From NCBI RefSeq assembly GCF_003121895.1, contig NZ_QEWW01000001.1, forward strand, positions 372,001 to 436,000: 64,000 nt of DNA, read 5' to 3'. The stretch comes from Ignatzschineria cameli. Lineage in GTDB: Bacteria > Pseudomonadota > Gammaproteobacteria > Cardiobacteriales > Wohlfahrtiimonadaceae. The position numbers were made by a program, and so were the translations under genes. The notes beneath the pieces are model-generated. The model ran no database searches. It saw only the letters and a program-made list of their open reading frames with translations, and was not told where the DNA came from. Below are positions 45,557 through 54,535 of the stretch, piece by piece (positions within the stretch are counted from its first letter, which is position 1; every line of letters starts with the position of its first letter).

Positions 45557-45824
45557 GCAGATTATGGAAGATGATCAATAAGGTAAACGATAGTTAACTT
45601 TTGCTAGGTTATTCTCTTCTTTGAATGAAGTCAAGAAAAAGTAATCGATCGTTAACTTTTAGATTCACTTTTAGATTTATCTTCATTATCGATCTCAATT
45701 GTATGATAGATAACGCCTAAATTATCTAGAATACCGATACTTAAAGAGAAGATTGTATAGCGAAGATTGTAACAGCGTTTAAGATGTTGCAGGCATAGAG
45801 GCCGATCTCTGCTATACTAAACGT

Positions 45825-45836
45825 TAACAATTGTTA
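45825..45836 (+). promoter_or_regulatory. Palindrome at the tetR promoter
   Basis: TAACAATTGTTA is a perfect 12-bp palindrome located 7 bp downstream of a TATACT -10-like hexamer (45813-45818) and 18 bp before the tetR start codon. It is well placed for autorepression by the TetR product. Confidence 0.6.
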
Positions 45837-45854
45837 GCTTTTAAGGAGAGAGAT

Positions 45855-46439
45855 ATGAAATTTGATTTTTCAAGTGAAGGGAGTAAAAGTCGTTATCTGA
45901 TTGCGGCCTTAAGGCTCTTTGCTGAGAGAGGTTATGATCTTGTCTCTGTGCGAGATATCTCTAAGGAAGCAGGGACATCGGAAGCGGCGCTCTATAAGCA
46001 CTTTAAGAGTAAAGAGGAGATGGCACTCTATCTCTTTCGCCTAATTTTAAAGCGCTATACTGCAAAGATCGGTGAGATTGCTCGAGATCAGGCGCTTACG
46101 ACTATTGAGCGCTTACAAAAGATGCAACATTATACTTATGATCTCTATCACGCAGATCCTGCAAGTGTGCAATTTGCGCTACTCTCCCAATATAAATTTT
46201 GGACCTCGGTAGAAGATGAGTTAAAACCCCATTACTGGATGCAAAAATTATTACAAGAGGGGCAAGCATGTGGGGAAATTGATGATCGTATTTCACTTGC
46301 GACGCTTGTGTCACTCTATACCGGGCTAATTTTAGAACCATTGATTCAATATCCCTATTTTGAGGAGGATCATGCCTCTTGGGAGCACTTTTCTGTAGAA
46401 ATAAGATACACAATCAATAAGTTATTGCAGAAATCTTGA
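45855..46439 (+). CDS. TetR/AcrR family transcriptional regulator
   Basis: 194 residues from ATG 45855, which follows AAGGAG at 6 bp; the upstream extension to 45831 runs through the palindrome and is not used. Helix-turn-helix at about 13-58: ALRLFAERGYDLVSVRDISK (helices 1-2), then GTSEAALYKHFKSKEEMALY (helix 3 and start of 4). The C-terminal ligand domain is helical with no further identity. It lies between the divergent aas and the same-strand outer-membrane protein gene, with the yhiI-rbbA-yhhJ pump further downstream. Which of these it controls is not shown, but its own promoter holds a palindrome. Confidence 0.9.
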   Translation: MKFDFSSEGSKSRYLIAALRLFAERGYDLVSVRDISKEAGTSEAALYKHFKSKEEMALYLFRLILKRYTAKIGEIARDQALTTIERLQKMQHYTYDLYHADPASVQFALLSQYKFWTSVEDELKPHYWMQKLLQEGQACGEIDDRISLATLVSLYTGLILEPLIQYPYFEEDHASWEHFSVEIRYTINKLLQKS

Positions 46440-46509
46440 CCCAGCACAAGAGGCTTTACCGAGCTATGCTATAGTGATATTTCGTACAATCAGATTAGGA
46501 TAATTGATT

Positions 46510-47130
46510 ATGAAAAAGTTATTTATCGCATCAGTACTATCAGCAATGGCACTCACCTCTTTCACTATGGCGCAAGAGTATAATCAATACCTTTCGGCAA
46601 AAGGCGTTTGGAGTTATGCTACCGATAAATTTGAACTCAATGATTCAGGGAGCTTCAAAAAGAGCAAAGGGGTTGCCGGTATTCGAATCGCTTATGGGAT
46701 GACTATTCCGCTTGAAAAGAATCAACTTCGTACGGAGTTAGAGTATGGCTACAATGGTAAAGTAAAGTTTATAATTGATGGTGATAATAGTGAGATGAAG
46801 GCGCAAACGGTAATGCTCAATGCATATTATGATTTCGATACAGGAACACAGTGGCGCCCCTATTTAGGCGTTGGTTTGGGATATGCGCGTCTAAAACATC
46901 AATTTTCTAATCATGAAGAGCAGCAATATGCTTCAAAGAGCAAAGGAAACTTTGCATGGAATATGAGTATTGGTACCACATATGCGATCGATAGAAATAT
47001 TGCCCTCGATCTAAGTTATCGTTTTACCGATTATGGAAAAGTATCGCAAGATAATCATACCTACTTTGATGTGAAAAAGACCAAGCAGCGCGCCAATGAG
47101 TTAAATTTTGGGGTTCGTTATAGTTTCTAA
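46510..47130 (+). CDS. Outer-membrane beta-barrel protein
   Basis: 206 residues from ATG 46510 (AGGA about 10 bp upstream). A Sec signal peptide ends about residue 21 (SFTMA then QEYNQY). The mature chain alternates polar and aromatic residues in strand-sized blocks. It contains GVGLGYARLKHQF and DLSYRFTDYGKV and ends NFGVRYSF, with a terminal Phe, as in eight-stranded OmpA/OmpX/opacity-type barrels. No OmpA periplasmic domain is attached. Role is unknown: adhesion, envelope stability or small-pore candidates. The gene follows tetR by 70 bp and ends in its own bidirectional terminator. Confidence 0.82.
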   Translation: MKKLFIASVLSAMALTSFTMAQEYNQYLSAKGVWSYATDKFELNDSGSFKKSKGVAGIRIAYGMTIPLEKNQLRTELEYGYNGKVKFIIDGDNSEMKAQTVMLNAYYDFDTGTQWRPYLGVGLGYARLKHQFSNHEEQQYASKSKGNFAWNMSIGTTYAIDRNIALDLSYRFTDYGKVSQDNHTYFDVKKTKQRANELNFGVRYSF

Positions 47131-47170
47131 AAGATTTTAACAATCTTCTAGTGAGGCTTTAATTGAAAGG

Positions 47171-47216
47171 TTTAATTAGAGGATCTAATTAGAAGACTTA
47201 ATTAGAAGATTTAATT
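47171..47216. repeat. 13-15 bp direct repeats before terminator
   Basis: Units TAATTAGAGGATC, TAATTAGAAGACT and TAATTAGAAGATT follow each other directly, then TAATTG. They lie in the 3' UTR between the barrel-protein stop and the hairpin. Confidence 0.8.
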
Positions 47217-47218
47217 GT

Positions 47219-47252
47219 AAAAACGCCGCTTTCATTTGAAAGCGGCATTTTT
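47219..47252. terminator. Bidirectional terminator
   Basis: Stem GCCGCTTTC (47225-47233) / GAAAGCGGC (47238-47246) with loop ATTT and A/T tracts on both sides. It serves the plus-strand barrel protein and the convergent minus-strand yhhJ operon. Confidence 0.9.
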
Positions 47253-47272
47253 TGTTATATCGCATCCATCTA

Positions 47273-48400
47273 TTATGCCATCTGTCCAATCGTATTCTTA
47301 AAGCGACGATTGGCGAAGAAGAAAAAGGCAACACCAATTAAGATTAGATAGAGCATTGAGGGCCAGACAATGGATAATCCTGCACCTCTAAAGAGAATCG
47401 CTTTACCTAGCTCAATAAAGTGAGTTGTAGGGGCTAATAGCATAATATTTTGGATCAGTTCCGGCATACTCTCTCTTGGCGTCATTCCTCCTGAGAGCAT
47501 CTGTAGCGGAACTAATACTAGGAGTAAGAGCATACCAAACTGTGGCATATTGCGTGCAATTGTCGCAAGGTAGATCCCAATGGAGGTGGTTGCAAAGAGA
47601 TTGAGTGCCGCGCCTAGAATAAAGAGTAGAATAGAGCCCTCTATCGGCACCTCTAATGCCCCTTGAACGACAAAGAGAAGTGAGAGGCTTGAAGCGACTA
47701 GTACCACTAATCCCATCGCCCAAACTTTCGATAACATAATCTCAAATGGGGTTAAAGGCATCACAAGCAGATGCTCAATGGTTCCTCTCTCCCGCTCACG
47801 AATCACCGCAGCGCCCGTTAGGATGATAGAGAGCATCGTCACTAAGTTGATCACCTCATTAATAGCGCCAAACCAAGAGGCGGTTAAGTTAGGATTAAAG
47901 CGCATTCTTTCAACGATATTAACGGGGAGATCCGCATCAATTCGCTCTCGCTTAAGATACTCTCTTACCTCTGCATTAATAATCTGATTGATAATCATAT
48001 TTCCCGTAAAGCCTTGGGTCATACGTGTCGCATCGATATTGAGCTGGATTGTGGGTTCTCTTCCACCTAAAAGATGCTGTTGAAAGGAGGGGGGAATATT
48101 GAGAACAAAAGTATATCTTCCCCGATCCATCCCAGAGTCCATCTCATTGAGTGTGATCTCTTCAGGTAGTGTAAATTGCGGCGGATAGAAGGCGCTCTGA
48201 ATTCTCTCTGAAAGGGTAGATCGATCTTCATCGACAATCGCAATTGCCGCATTTTGTAAGCCATCAGGGACAGCTGTTGCTGCTGTGTAGACCGAAACGG
48301 TAAAGGTAAATGCAATAAGAATAAGCAACATAGGATCACGAAAGAGTGACCAAAGCTCTTTTACCCCTAAATTGTAGATATTTGCAAACTTTGTTTTCAT
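47273..48400 (-). CDS. yhhJ: ABC-2 type permease, YhhJ-like
   Basis: 375 residues, inner-membrane permease subunit. One N-terminal TM (about 25-43), a large extracytoplasmic domain (about 45-165), then five TM segments including the ABC-2 signature stretch RERERGTIEHLLVMPLTPFE before TM3. It is the last gene of the yhiI-rbbA-yhhJ set, 3 bp after rbbA, and would pair with the membrane half of RbbA to form the export channel. Substrate is unknown; drug or lipid export is a guess from the family. Confidence 0.9.
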   Translation of the reverse strand: MKTKFANIYNLGVKELWSLFRDPMLLILIAFTFTVSVYTAATAVPDGLQNAAIAIVDEDRSTLSERIQSAFYPPQFTLPEEITLNEMDSGMDRGRYTFVLNIPPSFQQHLLGGREPTIQLNIDATRMTQGFTGNMIINQIINAEVREYLKRERIDADLPVNIVERMRFNPNLTASWFGAINEVINLVTMLSIILTGAAVIRERERGTIEHLLVMPLTPFEIMLSKVWAMGLVVLVASSLSLLFVVQGALEVPIEGSILLFILGAALNLFATTSIGIYLATIARNMPQFGMLLLLVLVPLQMLSGGMTPRESMPELIQNIMLLAPTTHFIELGKAILFRGAGLSIVWPSMLYLILIGVAFFFFANRRFKNTIGQMA

Positions 48401-48403
48401 CGT

Positions 48404-51160
48404 TTAGGAATCCTGTTTTTTAAGAAGAAGGACACTACAGAGCACTATCAATGGTCCTCCAATCGCTAAAATCATCATCTCGCCGGTTAAATCATGGAAG
48501 TAGAGCGCTTTACTAAAGATTCCGCGAGAGACGGTTAGCATATGGGATGCTGGGTAGATCTCACCAAATAAGCGGGAGAAACCCTCCATCGAGCTGACAG
48601 GGTTGATCATTCCTCCAAATTGAATTGCCGGAATCATCGTCCCAACTAAGGTAAAGAACATCGCCCCAATTTGACTGCTAGTAAAACTTGAAGCAAAGAG
48701 TCCAAAGCCTGTTGAGAAGATGGAGAAGAGCAGGGCGGCGAAGGTTAAGGAGAGTAATCCCCCTTTAATGGGTACACCAAAAACAACGATCGCCAATATC
48801 ACCATAATAAAGAAATTGAGCATAGCGATGGCAATATAGGGAATCTGCTTTCCTAAGAGAAATTCAAATTTTGTGACCGGCGTGACATAGAGGTTAAGAA
48901 TGGAGCCAAGCTCTTTTTCCCGAACAACTGAGAGGGCTGCCAACATTGCCGGAATAATAAGAAGAAGAATCGGAATGACTGCCGGAACGATCGAGACCAA
49001 ACTCTTCACATCAGGATTATAGCGATAGCGCATCTCAATATTAAAATCGTTAGGGAGGCTAACACCATGATTATACTTTGCTTCCTTCTTTAACCAATCA
49101 AGATGCATTCCTTGAACATAGCCACGTATTGTCTCTGCTCTTTGAGGCATTGCACCATCGATCCAGACACCGATAGAGACGGGATGCCCTTTAGAGACAT
49201 CACGTGCAAAATTGGGTGGAATCTCAATGGCTAAAGCGATATCGGCATTTCGCATGCGCCGATCGAGCTCCTCATAATCGTAAAGAGGATCTTGTTCCAC
49301 AAAGTAGCGGGAGCCGGAGATATTATTCGCATAACTATTGCTGAGCGTGGTTTGATCGCGATCTAAGATGGCATAAGGAAGATCCTCAACATCGAGAGTA
49401 ATACCATAGCCGATTGTTGCCATTAAAATTAGAGAGCCTAAAAGTGCTAATGTTGCTCGCACCGGATCGCGCCTTAGCTCTAGCGCCTCACGCCAGGTGT
49501 AACTTAAAAGTCGCTGGAGACTGAAGCGTTTAGGAGGAGTCTCATAATCAGGTTGATCAACTGCTTCTTTCAACTCAGCCTCTGCGATATGATTATCGGG
49601 GTTATCTGCCGGAATATCATCACCAGCGCCGGCATCGATGAGATACTTAATAAAGGCTTCTTCTAAGGTCTCAGTTCCCTGTTTGATAATAAGATTTTTA
49701 GGCGTATCACTATCTAATACTTTCCCCGCGTGCATCATCGACATGCGATCACATCGTAATGCTTCATTCATAAAGTGAGTAGAGATAAAGATTGTCACAC
49801 CATCTTTACGGGAGAGTTCTATCAATAATCGCCAAAAATTATCGCGTGCAATCGGGTCAACCCCGGAGGTAGGTTCGTCGAGAATCAGTAGTTCAGGCTT
49901 ATGAACCATCGCAACCGCAAGAGAGAGGCGCTGGCGCATACCGAGAGGGATATCATCTGGTAGCTTATTGAGAACGGAGCGAAGATCAAATCGATTGACC
50001 ATTTCAGCCACTCGTTCATCGATCCGCTCTTTAGGGACATGAAAGAGCTTTGCATGCAGTTCAAGATTTTGTAAAACCGTCAACTCACTATAAAGCGAGA
50101 AAGCTTGTGACATATATCCAACCCGTTTTCGGACATTGATATCTTCTGAGTCGATGGGATTGCCGAAGAGCCAAGCTTCCCCTTCAGTTGCCGGCAATAG
50201 ACCGGTTAACATCTTCATTGTGGTGGATTTGCCACAACCATTAGAGCCGAGGAAGCCAAAAATCTCCCCTTTTTGAATCTCAAAGCTAACATTATCGACC
50301 GCTGTAAAGCTGCCAAATCGTTTTGTTAAACCTTCTGCTTTGATCGCAACAGCTGTATTCTCATCAATCGTTAAAGGGGGAACAACAACAGGTTCATAGC
50401 CGGCACGCTTCTCTTCTGGCAGAAGCTTGATAAATGACGCCTCTAATGATTGACTCTCTGTCCGCTCGAGAAGTTCTTTGGGCGTTCCTGTGGCTAAAAT
50501 CTTTCCATCATCCATCGCTAAAATCCACTCGAAACGTTCAGCTTCATCCATATAAGCTGTTGCGACAATTACGCTCATCTCTGGGCGATCTTTGCGAATT
50601 CGGTTGATGAGATCCCAAAATTGAGCTCGCGCTAGTGGGTCAACCCCTGTTGTGGGCTCATCGAGAATAAGGAGATCAGGATCATGTATCAAGGCACAAC
50701 AGAGTCCTAGCTTCTGCTTCATTCCGCCCGATAATTTACCGGCAGGGCGATCGAGGAAGTGGTAGAGACCGGTACTTTTTGTTAGATCATCAATGCGTTC
50801 CCGGCGCTCTTTTGCATCGTGACCGAAGAGTCGTCCAAAAAATTGGAGATTCTCCTCAACTGAGAGCGTGTGATAGAGATTTTTACCTAATCCCTGTGGC
50901 ATATAGGCAATTCGTGGGCAGATTCGATCACGAACCTCTTTTTGCCGCATATCGCCCCCTAATACAATTACTTCACCTGTTTGTATCGAGCGAGAGCCTG
51001 AAATTAATGAAAGGAGTGTCGATTTTCCCACTCCATCAGGCCCAATTAATCCCATCATTACGCCTTGCGGTATCTCTATGGAGAAGTGATCTAATGCTCG
51101 ATTTTCGCCATAATTAAACGAGAGATCTTTAATGGTGACGACGGTTTCTTTCATACTCAT
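48404..51160 (-). CDS. rbbA: Double-ABC ATPase fused to permease, RbbA-like
   Basis: 918 residues, matching the E. coli RbbA layout (911). First ABC domain: Walker [10 protein letters not shown] (40-48), signature LSGGMKQK, Walker [13 protein letters not shown]. Second ABC domain: GSNGCGKST, and [11 protein letters not shown] in place of LSGGQ, then [12 protein letters not shown]. The degenerate second signature is also typical of RbbA. From about 550 an ABC-2 membrane half follows, with one TM, an extracytoplasmic domain, then five TM. E. coli RbbA has been reported as a ribosome-associated ATPase, yet the operon context is that of an exporter. Confidence 0.93.
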   Translation of the reverse strand: MSMKETVVTIKDLSFNYGENRALDHFSIEIPQGVMMGLIGPDGVGKSTLLSLISGSRSIQTGEVIVLGGDMRQKEVRDRICPRIAYMPQGLGKNLYHTLSVEENLQFFGRLFGHDAKERRERIDDLTKSTGLYHFLDRPAGKLSGGMKQKLGLCCALIHDPDLLILDEPTTGVDPLARAQFWDLINRIRKDRPEMSVIVATAYMDEAERFEWILAMDDGKILATGTPKELLERTESQSLEASFIKLLPEEKRAGYEPVVVPPLTIDENTAVAIKAEGLTKRFGSFTAVDNVSFEIQKGEIFGFLGSNGCGKSTTMKMLTGLLPATEGEAWLFGNPIDSEDINVRKRVGYMSQAFSLYSELTVLQNLELHAKLFHVPKERIDERVAEMVNRFDLRSVLNKLPDDIPLGMRQRLSLAVAMVHKPELLILDEPTSGVDPIARDNFWRLLIELSRKDGVTIFISTHFMNEALRCDRMSMMHAGKVLDSDTPKNLIIKQGTETLEEAFIKYLIDAGAGDDIPADNPDNHIAEAELKEAVDQPDYETPPKRFSLQRLLSYTWREALELRRDPVRATLALLGSLILMATIGYGITLDVEDLPYAILDRDQTTLSNSYANNISGSRYFVEQDPLYDYEELDRRMRNADIALAIEIPPNFARDVSKGHPVSIGVWIDGAMPQRAETIRGYVQGMHLDWLKKEAKYNHGVSLPNDFNIEMRYRYNPDVKSLVSIVPAVIPILLLIIPAMLAALSVVREKELGSILNLYVTPVTKFEFLLGKQIPYIAIAMLNFFIMVILAIVVFGVPIKGGLLSLTFAALLFSIFSTGFGLFASSFTSSQIGAMFFTLVGTMIPAIQFGGMINPVSSMEGFSRLFGEIYPASHMLTVSRGIFSKALYFHDLTGEMMILAIGGPLIVLCSVLLLKKQDS

Positions 51161-51261
51161 TGAAGCATCCTTAACTACAAAAGTTAATTACAGAAGATGG
51201 AGAGAAGATGATTAAGGGGATCGATCAGTTGCTTTGATCATGCACTCTATTATGGCGCTTA

Positions 51262-52365
51262 CTATGGCGCTTCTGATGATTCAGAATAATCCTCAAAGAG
51301 TGGTCCTTGAAGGAATTTTGGCCATTTTTTATCTGGATCGATCTTAATATATGCTTCGCCCGTTACCCCTGTTTTAATATATTTTTGATAACGCTCTAAC
51401 AACTCATCATCAATTTTTGCTTTAACACGATACATCAATTTTTGACGCTCATTTTGTGTCTCAACGGTTTTGGGGGTAAATTGCGCTTCTGGTGAGACAA
51501 ATGTTACACGTGCAGGAATAGGGGAGTCAGGTGCAACATCGAGAAGAATCCGAACTTCTGTCCCATCCTTTTCACCCTCTACCAATTTGCCGGTATATTC
51601 AGTAGGTACAAAGAAGGTCATATAGACTTTAGAGAGATCGAGAAGGTTTAATACTTTTCCTCCAGCACCTAGAACTTCAGATGGCTCAGCGATACGATAT
51701 TGAATACGGCCACCTACAGGGGCAATAAGGTTACTCTCCTCAATATCAGATTCAACCCGTTTAACTGTTGCTTCAGCTGCAGATACTTGTGATTCTGCTG
51801 CTATAAATTGTGCCTTTGCGGCATCGATTGCTGCTTGTGCCGCTAAGACTTGCGATTCCGCAGTAGCGATCTCCGATTTTAAGACACGGGTATAAGCTTC
51901 TTGATCATCAAGATCCTGTTCAGTAGCGGCACCCCGTTTTACTAATGTCTGAATACGCGCTAATTTGCGCTCTGCGGCATAGAGTTTACTCTCAGCAGCA
52001 GAGACAGCCGCTTTAGCTGCAACTTTATCACTCTCGCGAGATTTAATGATTGCTTCAGCAGAGTTTGCCTGATGTTTTGCTTGCTCTAAATAGGCTTTTG
52101 CTTCTGAGAGCTGCGCTTCAAGTGAGCCAAGTTGCATCACTGCTAGAAGTTCACCTGCTTCAACATAATCTCCCTCATCGACTAAGATATGATCCACACG
52201 ACCGGGGAATTTAGTTGCGATATCGAGTGGAGTTACCTCAATTCGGCCATTACTTTTGATAAATCCCGCCATCTCATCGCGATTTAAGAACATATTGGCA
52301 ATGACAATGAGGGCGAGAACCACAACGCCACCGATAATATATTTTTTCCGATTATTTTTTTGCAT
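51262..52365 (-). CDS. yhiI: HlyD-family membrane fusion protein, YhiI-like
   Basis: 367 residues. An N-terminal membrane anchor (about 9-27) is followed by the first lipoyl half, with RVDHILVDEGDYVEAGELLA. A long Ala/Glu/Lys-rich coiled-coil hairpin spans about 80-205, with repeated SQVxAAEA-like units. The second lipoyl half (APVGGRIQYRIAEPSEVL) and a beta-barrel domain complete it. As periplasmic adaptor it links the RbbA/YhhJ pump to an outer-membrane channel. No TolC homologue is in the window. First gene of the operon; the 101-bp gap to rbbA has no terminator. ATG 52363-52365. Confidence 0.93.
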   Translation of the reverse strand: MQKNNRKKYIIGGVVVLALIVIANMFLNRDEMAGFIKSNGRIEVTPLDIATKFPGRVDHILVDEGDYVEAGELLAVMQLGSLEAQLSEAKAYLEQAKHQANSAEAIIKSRESDKVAAKAAVSAAESKLYAAERKLARIQTLVKRGAATEQDLDDQEAYTRVLKSEIATAESQVLAAQAAIDAAKAQFIAAESQVSAAEATVKRVESDIEESNLIAPVGGRIQYRIAEPSEVLGAGGKVLNLLDLSKVYMTFFVPTEYTGKLVEGEKDGTEVRILLDVAPDSPIPARVTFVSPEAQFTPKTVETQNERQKLMYRVKAKIDDELLERYQKYIKTGVTGEAYIKIDPDKKWPKFLQGPLFEDYSESSEAP

Positions 52366-53005
52366 TAGAACAACCTCAGATCTATCTAAGTTATAAGAAC
52401 ATTAAGAATGTGAAGCAATGAGGAGCTCTAATATGAGCTCCCTTTTTGATCTCTTTGTGATCGATTTTTCTTATTTTAATGGTTATGATCATACTCATTT
52501 TTACGCCTATTTCTATCACTTTTCTCACTTTTTAAAGAGAGATTTTTTAGCCTCAATCAACTGATTGAACCTGTAATCTTATGCGGTGTAAGCTTATACA
52601 TCTTATAAGTTTATTATAAGTTTAAGCGTCTATGCGTATAAGCTAATGAATTGATAGATATAATTTATGTGCATATAAATTAATAGCAAATTAATAGCGC
52701 TATTAAGAAATTAATTTAAAGATTATATCTGCGTAAAAGCACTATTAAACATCCTATTAAATACCACTATAATTAGAAAAATAGTATTGTTAAATATAAA
52801 TTTTAACACTCATTCTACCTTAACGGGAAAATAAAAGAGAGCAGAGGCAGGAGAAGAGAGTGAATTTAAAATCTCAACAGGCAATCAGATAATGAAATCA
52901 GATGGATAACCCAATAGGTAGCCCAATAAGGTAGTAAGATAGGGTAATCGGATAATAGTGTGAATAGCGTGCCTGTTGAGGCTTTAAGTGAGGATCGATC
53001 AGACC
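52366..53005. other. 640-bp AT-rich gap upstream of yhiI
   Basis: No gene. It contains a hairpin at 52422-52446. Loose repeats of TTATAAGTTTA / TATAAGCT lie at about 52595-52650 and of GGTAGCCCAATAAGGTAGTAAG type at about 52905-52960. The yhiI promoter must lie within the first 200 bases. No terminator for the amidohydrolase gene was found in the last 100 bases. Confidence 0.5.
52422..52446 (+). terminator. Plus-strand terminator-like hairpin in the yhiI leader
   Basis: Stem GGAGCTC (52422-52428) / GAGCTCC (52435-52441), loop TAATAT, followed by CTTTTTG on the plus strand. No plus-strand gene precedes it: yhiI starts divergently at 52365. It could end an antisense or small RNA, or act as an operator or leader hairpin for yhiI. 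Confidence 0.45.
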
Positions 53006-54190
53006 CTACTTCGATTTAGGGAAGTTATAGACCACATTGATAAACATCTGCAATCCATAGATAAATGCTGCTTCATCAAGCCCAAATTGGGGATGATGAT
53101 GAGGGTAGATATAGCCTTTTTCATGATTACCGGCACCGATAAAGGCAAAGGTTGTGGGCAGAATTTCGGAATAAGCACTAAAATCCTCACCACAGAGATA
53201 GGGCGGATCCTCAATCACATTGGCCTCGCCAATCATCTCTGCGATCGTTTTTACGATCTGAGTCATCTCTTTATCATTTTTTGTAATGCCGTAGCCGATG
53301 GTGTAATCGATCTCACAAGTAGCATCAAAATCTTCGCAGCTTGAGGTCATGATTCGTTCAATCTGCTGCTTAAAGAGAGCTCGTGCTTCTGGCGTTGTAG
53401 AGCGGACACTTCCACCAATTTCTGCATATTCTGGAATCACGTTGAGTCCAAGGGGATTACCGGCGCGGATATAGGTATTACTAATAACTCCCGCTTCTAA
53501 TGGTGCTAGCTGCCTTGAGACAATACTCTGTAATCGGCAGACAATCTGAGAGGCGATTAAGACAGGATCGATACAGTTTTGAGGCTCTGAGGAGTGACCC
53601 CCTTTGCCAATAATCTTAGCTTTATAGATATCAGTATTCGCTGTCACAGCCCCCACCTTAAGATCGATTACACCGGTAGGAAGCATCGACCAAAGATGAT
53701 GACCATACATAAAGTCGAGCTCATCTAATACTCCTAAGGCCACAATCTCTCTTGCGCCACCCGGAAGAAGCTCTTCGGCGTGTTGGAAAAGCGCCCAAAC
53801 CTCGCCGGTTAATTGCTCAAAATGATCATTAAAGTAGTGGCAAGCTATCATTAAGATTGCGGTATGGGCATCATGACCACAAGCATGCATTTTGCCGGGA
53901 TTTTTAGAGACAAAATCACAATCCGCTCGCTCTTCATGGATCGGAAGTGCATCGATATCGGCTCTTAATCCAATTTTAGGTCCCGGTTTGCCACTTTTAA
54001 ATTTAACCAAAAGTGCTGTCTTTGTCAGCGGAAGAACTTCAGCATGTTTAAGCTGCCTCATTTCGTTAGCGATATATTGGCTTGTTTCAAACTCCTCAAA
54101 TGAGAGCTCGGGATATTGATGCAGATGACGGCGATAGGCAATCAGTTGTGCCTCATACGGTTTTAATTCTTCTTGAGTGATCAGCTTCAT
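53006..54190 (-). CDS. M20 family amidohydrolase
   Basis: 394 residues, cytoplasmic metal-dependent hydrolase of the M20D group (hippurate hydrolase, N-acyl-amino-acid amidohydrolase, IAA-amide hydrolase type). The metal and catalytic motifs are complete: RADIDALPI (76-84), HACGHDAH (102-109, with Cys104, His106), AEELLPGG with Glu139-Glu140, and GGHSSEP later. A lid/dimerisation domain sits in the middle (about 185-300). The exact N-acyl substrate cannot be told. Monocistronic between alaS and the yhiI gap; start ATG 54188-54190 follows AAGGAGAAT. Confidence 0.88.
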   Translation of the reverse strand: MKLITQEELKPYEAQLIAYRRHLHQYPELSFEEFETSQYIANEMRQLKHAEVLPLTKTALLVKFKSGKPGPKIGLRADIDALPIHEERADCDFVSKNPGKMHACGHDAHTAILMIACHYFNDHFEQLTGEVWALFQHAEELLPGGAREIVALGVLDELDFMYGHHLWSMLPTGVIDLKVGAVTANTDIYKAKIIGKGGHSSEPQNCIDPVLIASQIVCRLQSIVSRQLAPLEAGVISNTYIRAGNPLGLNVIPEYAEIGGSVRSTTPEARALFKQQIERIMTSSCEDFDATCEIDYTIGYGITKNDKEMTQIVKTIAEMIGEANVIEDPPYLCGEDFSAYSEILPTTFAFIGAGNHEKGYIYPHHHPQFGLDEAAFIYGLQMFINVVYNFPKSK

Positions 54191-54535
54191 AATTGTGAGT
54201 ATTCTCCTTGGTATTATTAGTTTTTATTTCTAGCCATGCATTGAAAGCCATCTATTTCTAGTGACCTATTTTTAGCGACCTATTTCTAGTTATCTTAACG
54301 TGCAGTTATCGCCATTACCAAATAATTTTCACAATAGGCTGTTTGATTGATGATCAGGAAGAATAAAGTAGAAATTCAGCAGATATTCAGCAGATATTAG
54401 GAAAAAGAAATAAAAAACGGTGCGATATCTATTGTCGATATGCACCGTTATTCTCAAGTAAGAGACTCTGATTAGTCTCCTCTTATCATCTTTTCATCAT
54501 CTTTTCGTCAGTATGATCAATAAAACCAATACTTT
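54191..54535. other. alaS-amidohydrolase gap
   Basis: 345 bases. It contains the alaS terminator (listed) and, at 54249-54297, imperfect repeats of CTATTTCTAGTGAC / CTATTTTTAGCGAC / CTATTTCTAGTTAT near the amidohydrolase promoter. Nothing coding is seen. Confidence 0.5.
54412..54449 (-). terminator. Rho-independent terminator of alaS
   Basis: Minus-strand stem AACGGTGC (plus an inner ATATCG/GATAT pairing) with GCACCGTT, then TTTTATT. It lies about 90 bp past the alaS stop. Confidence 0.85.

Larger units (their letters stand above)
45453..45854. other. aas-tetR divergent promoter region
   Basis: 402 bases without a gene. Besides the 14-bp repeat and the palindrome listed separately, the decamer GTTAACTTTT occurs at 45593-45602 and 45651-45660, and as GTTAGCTTTT at 45833-45842. 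The spacing and sequence suggest regulatory sites. Confidence 0.55.
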
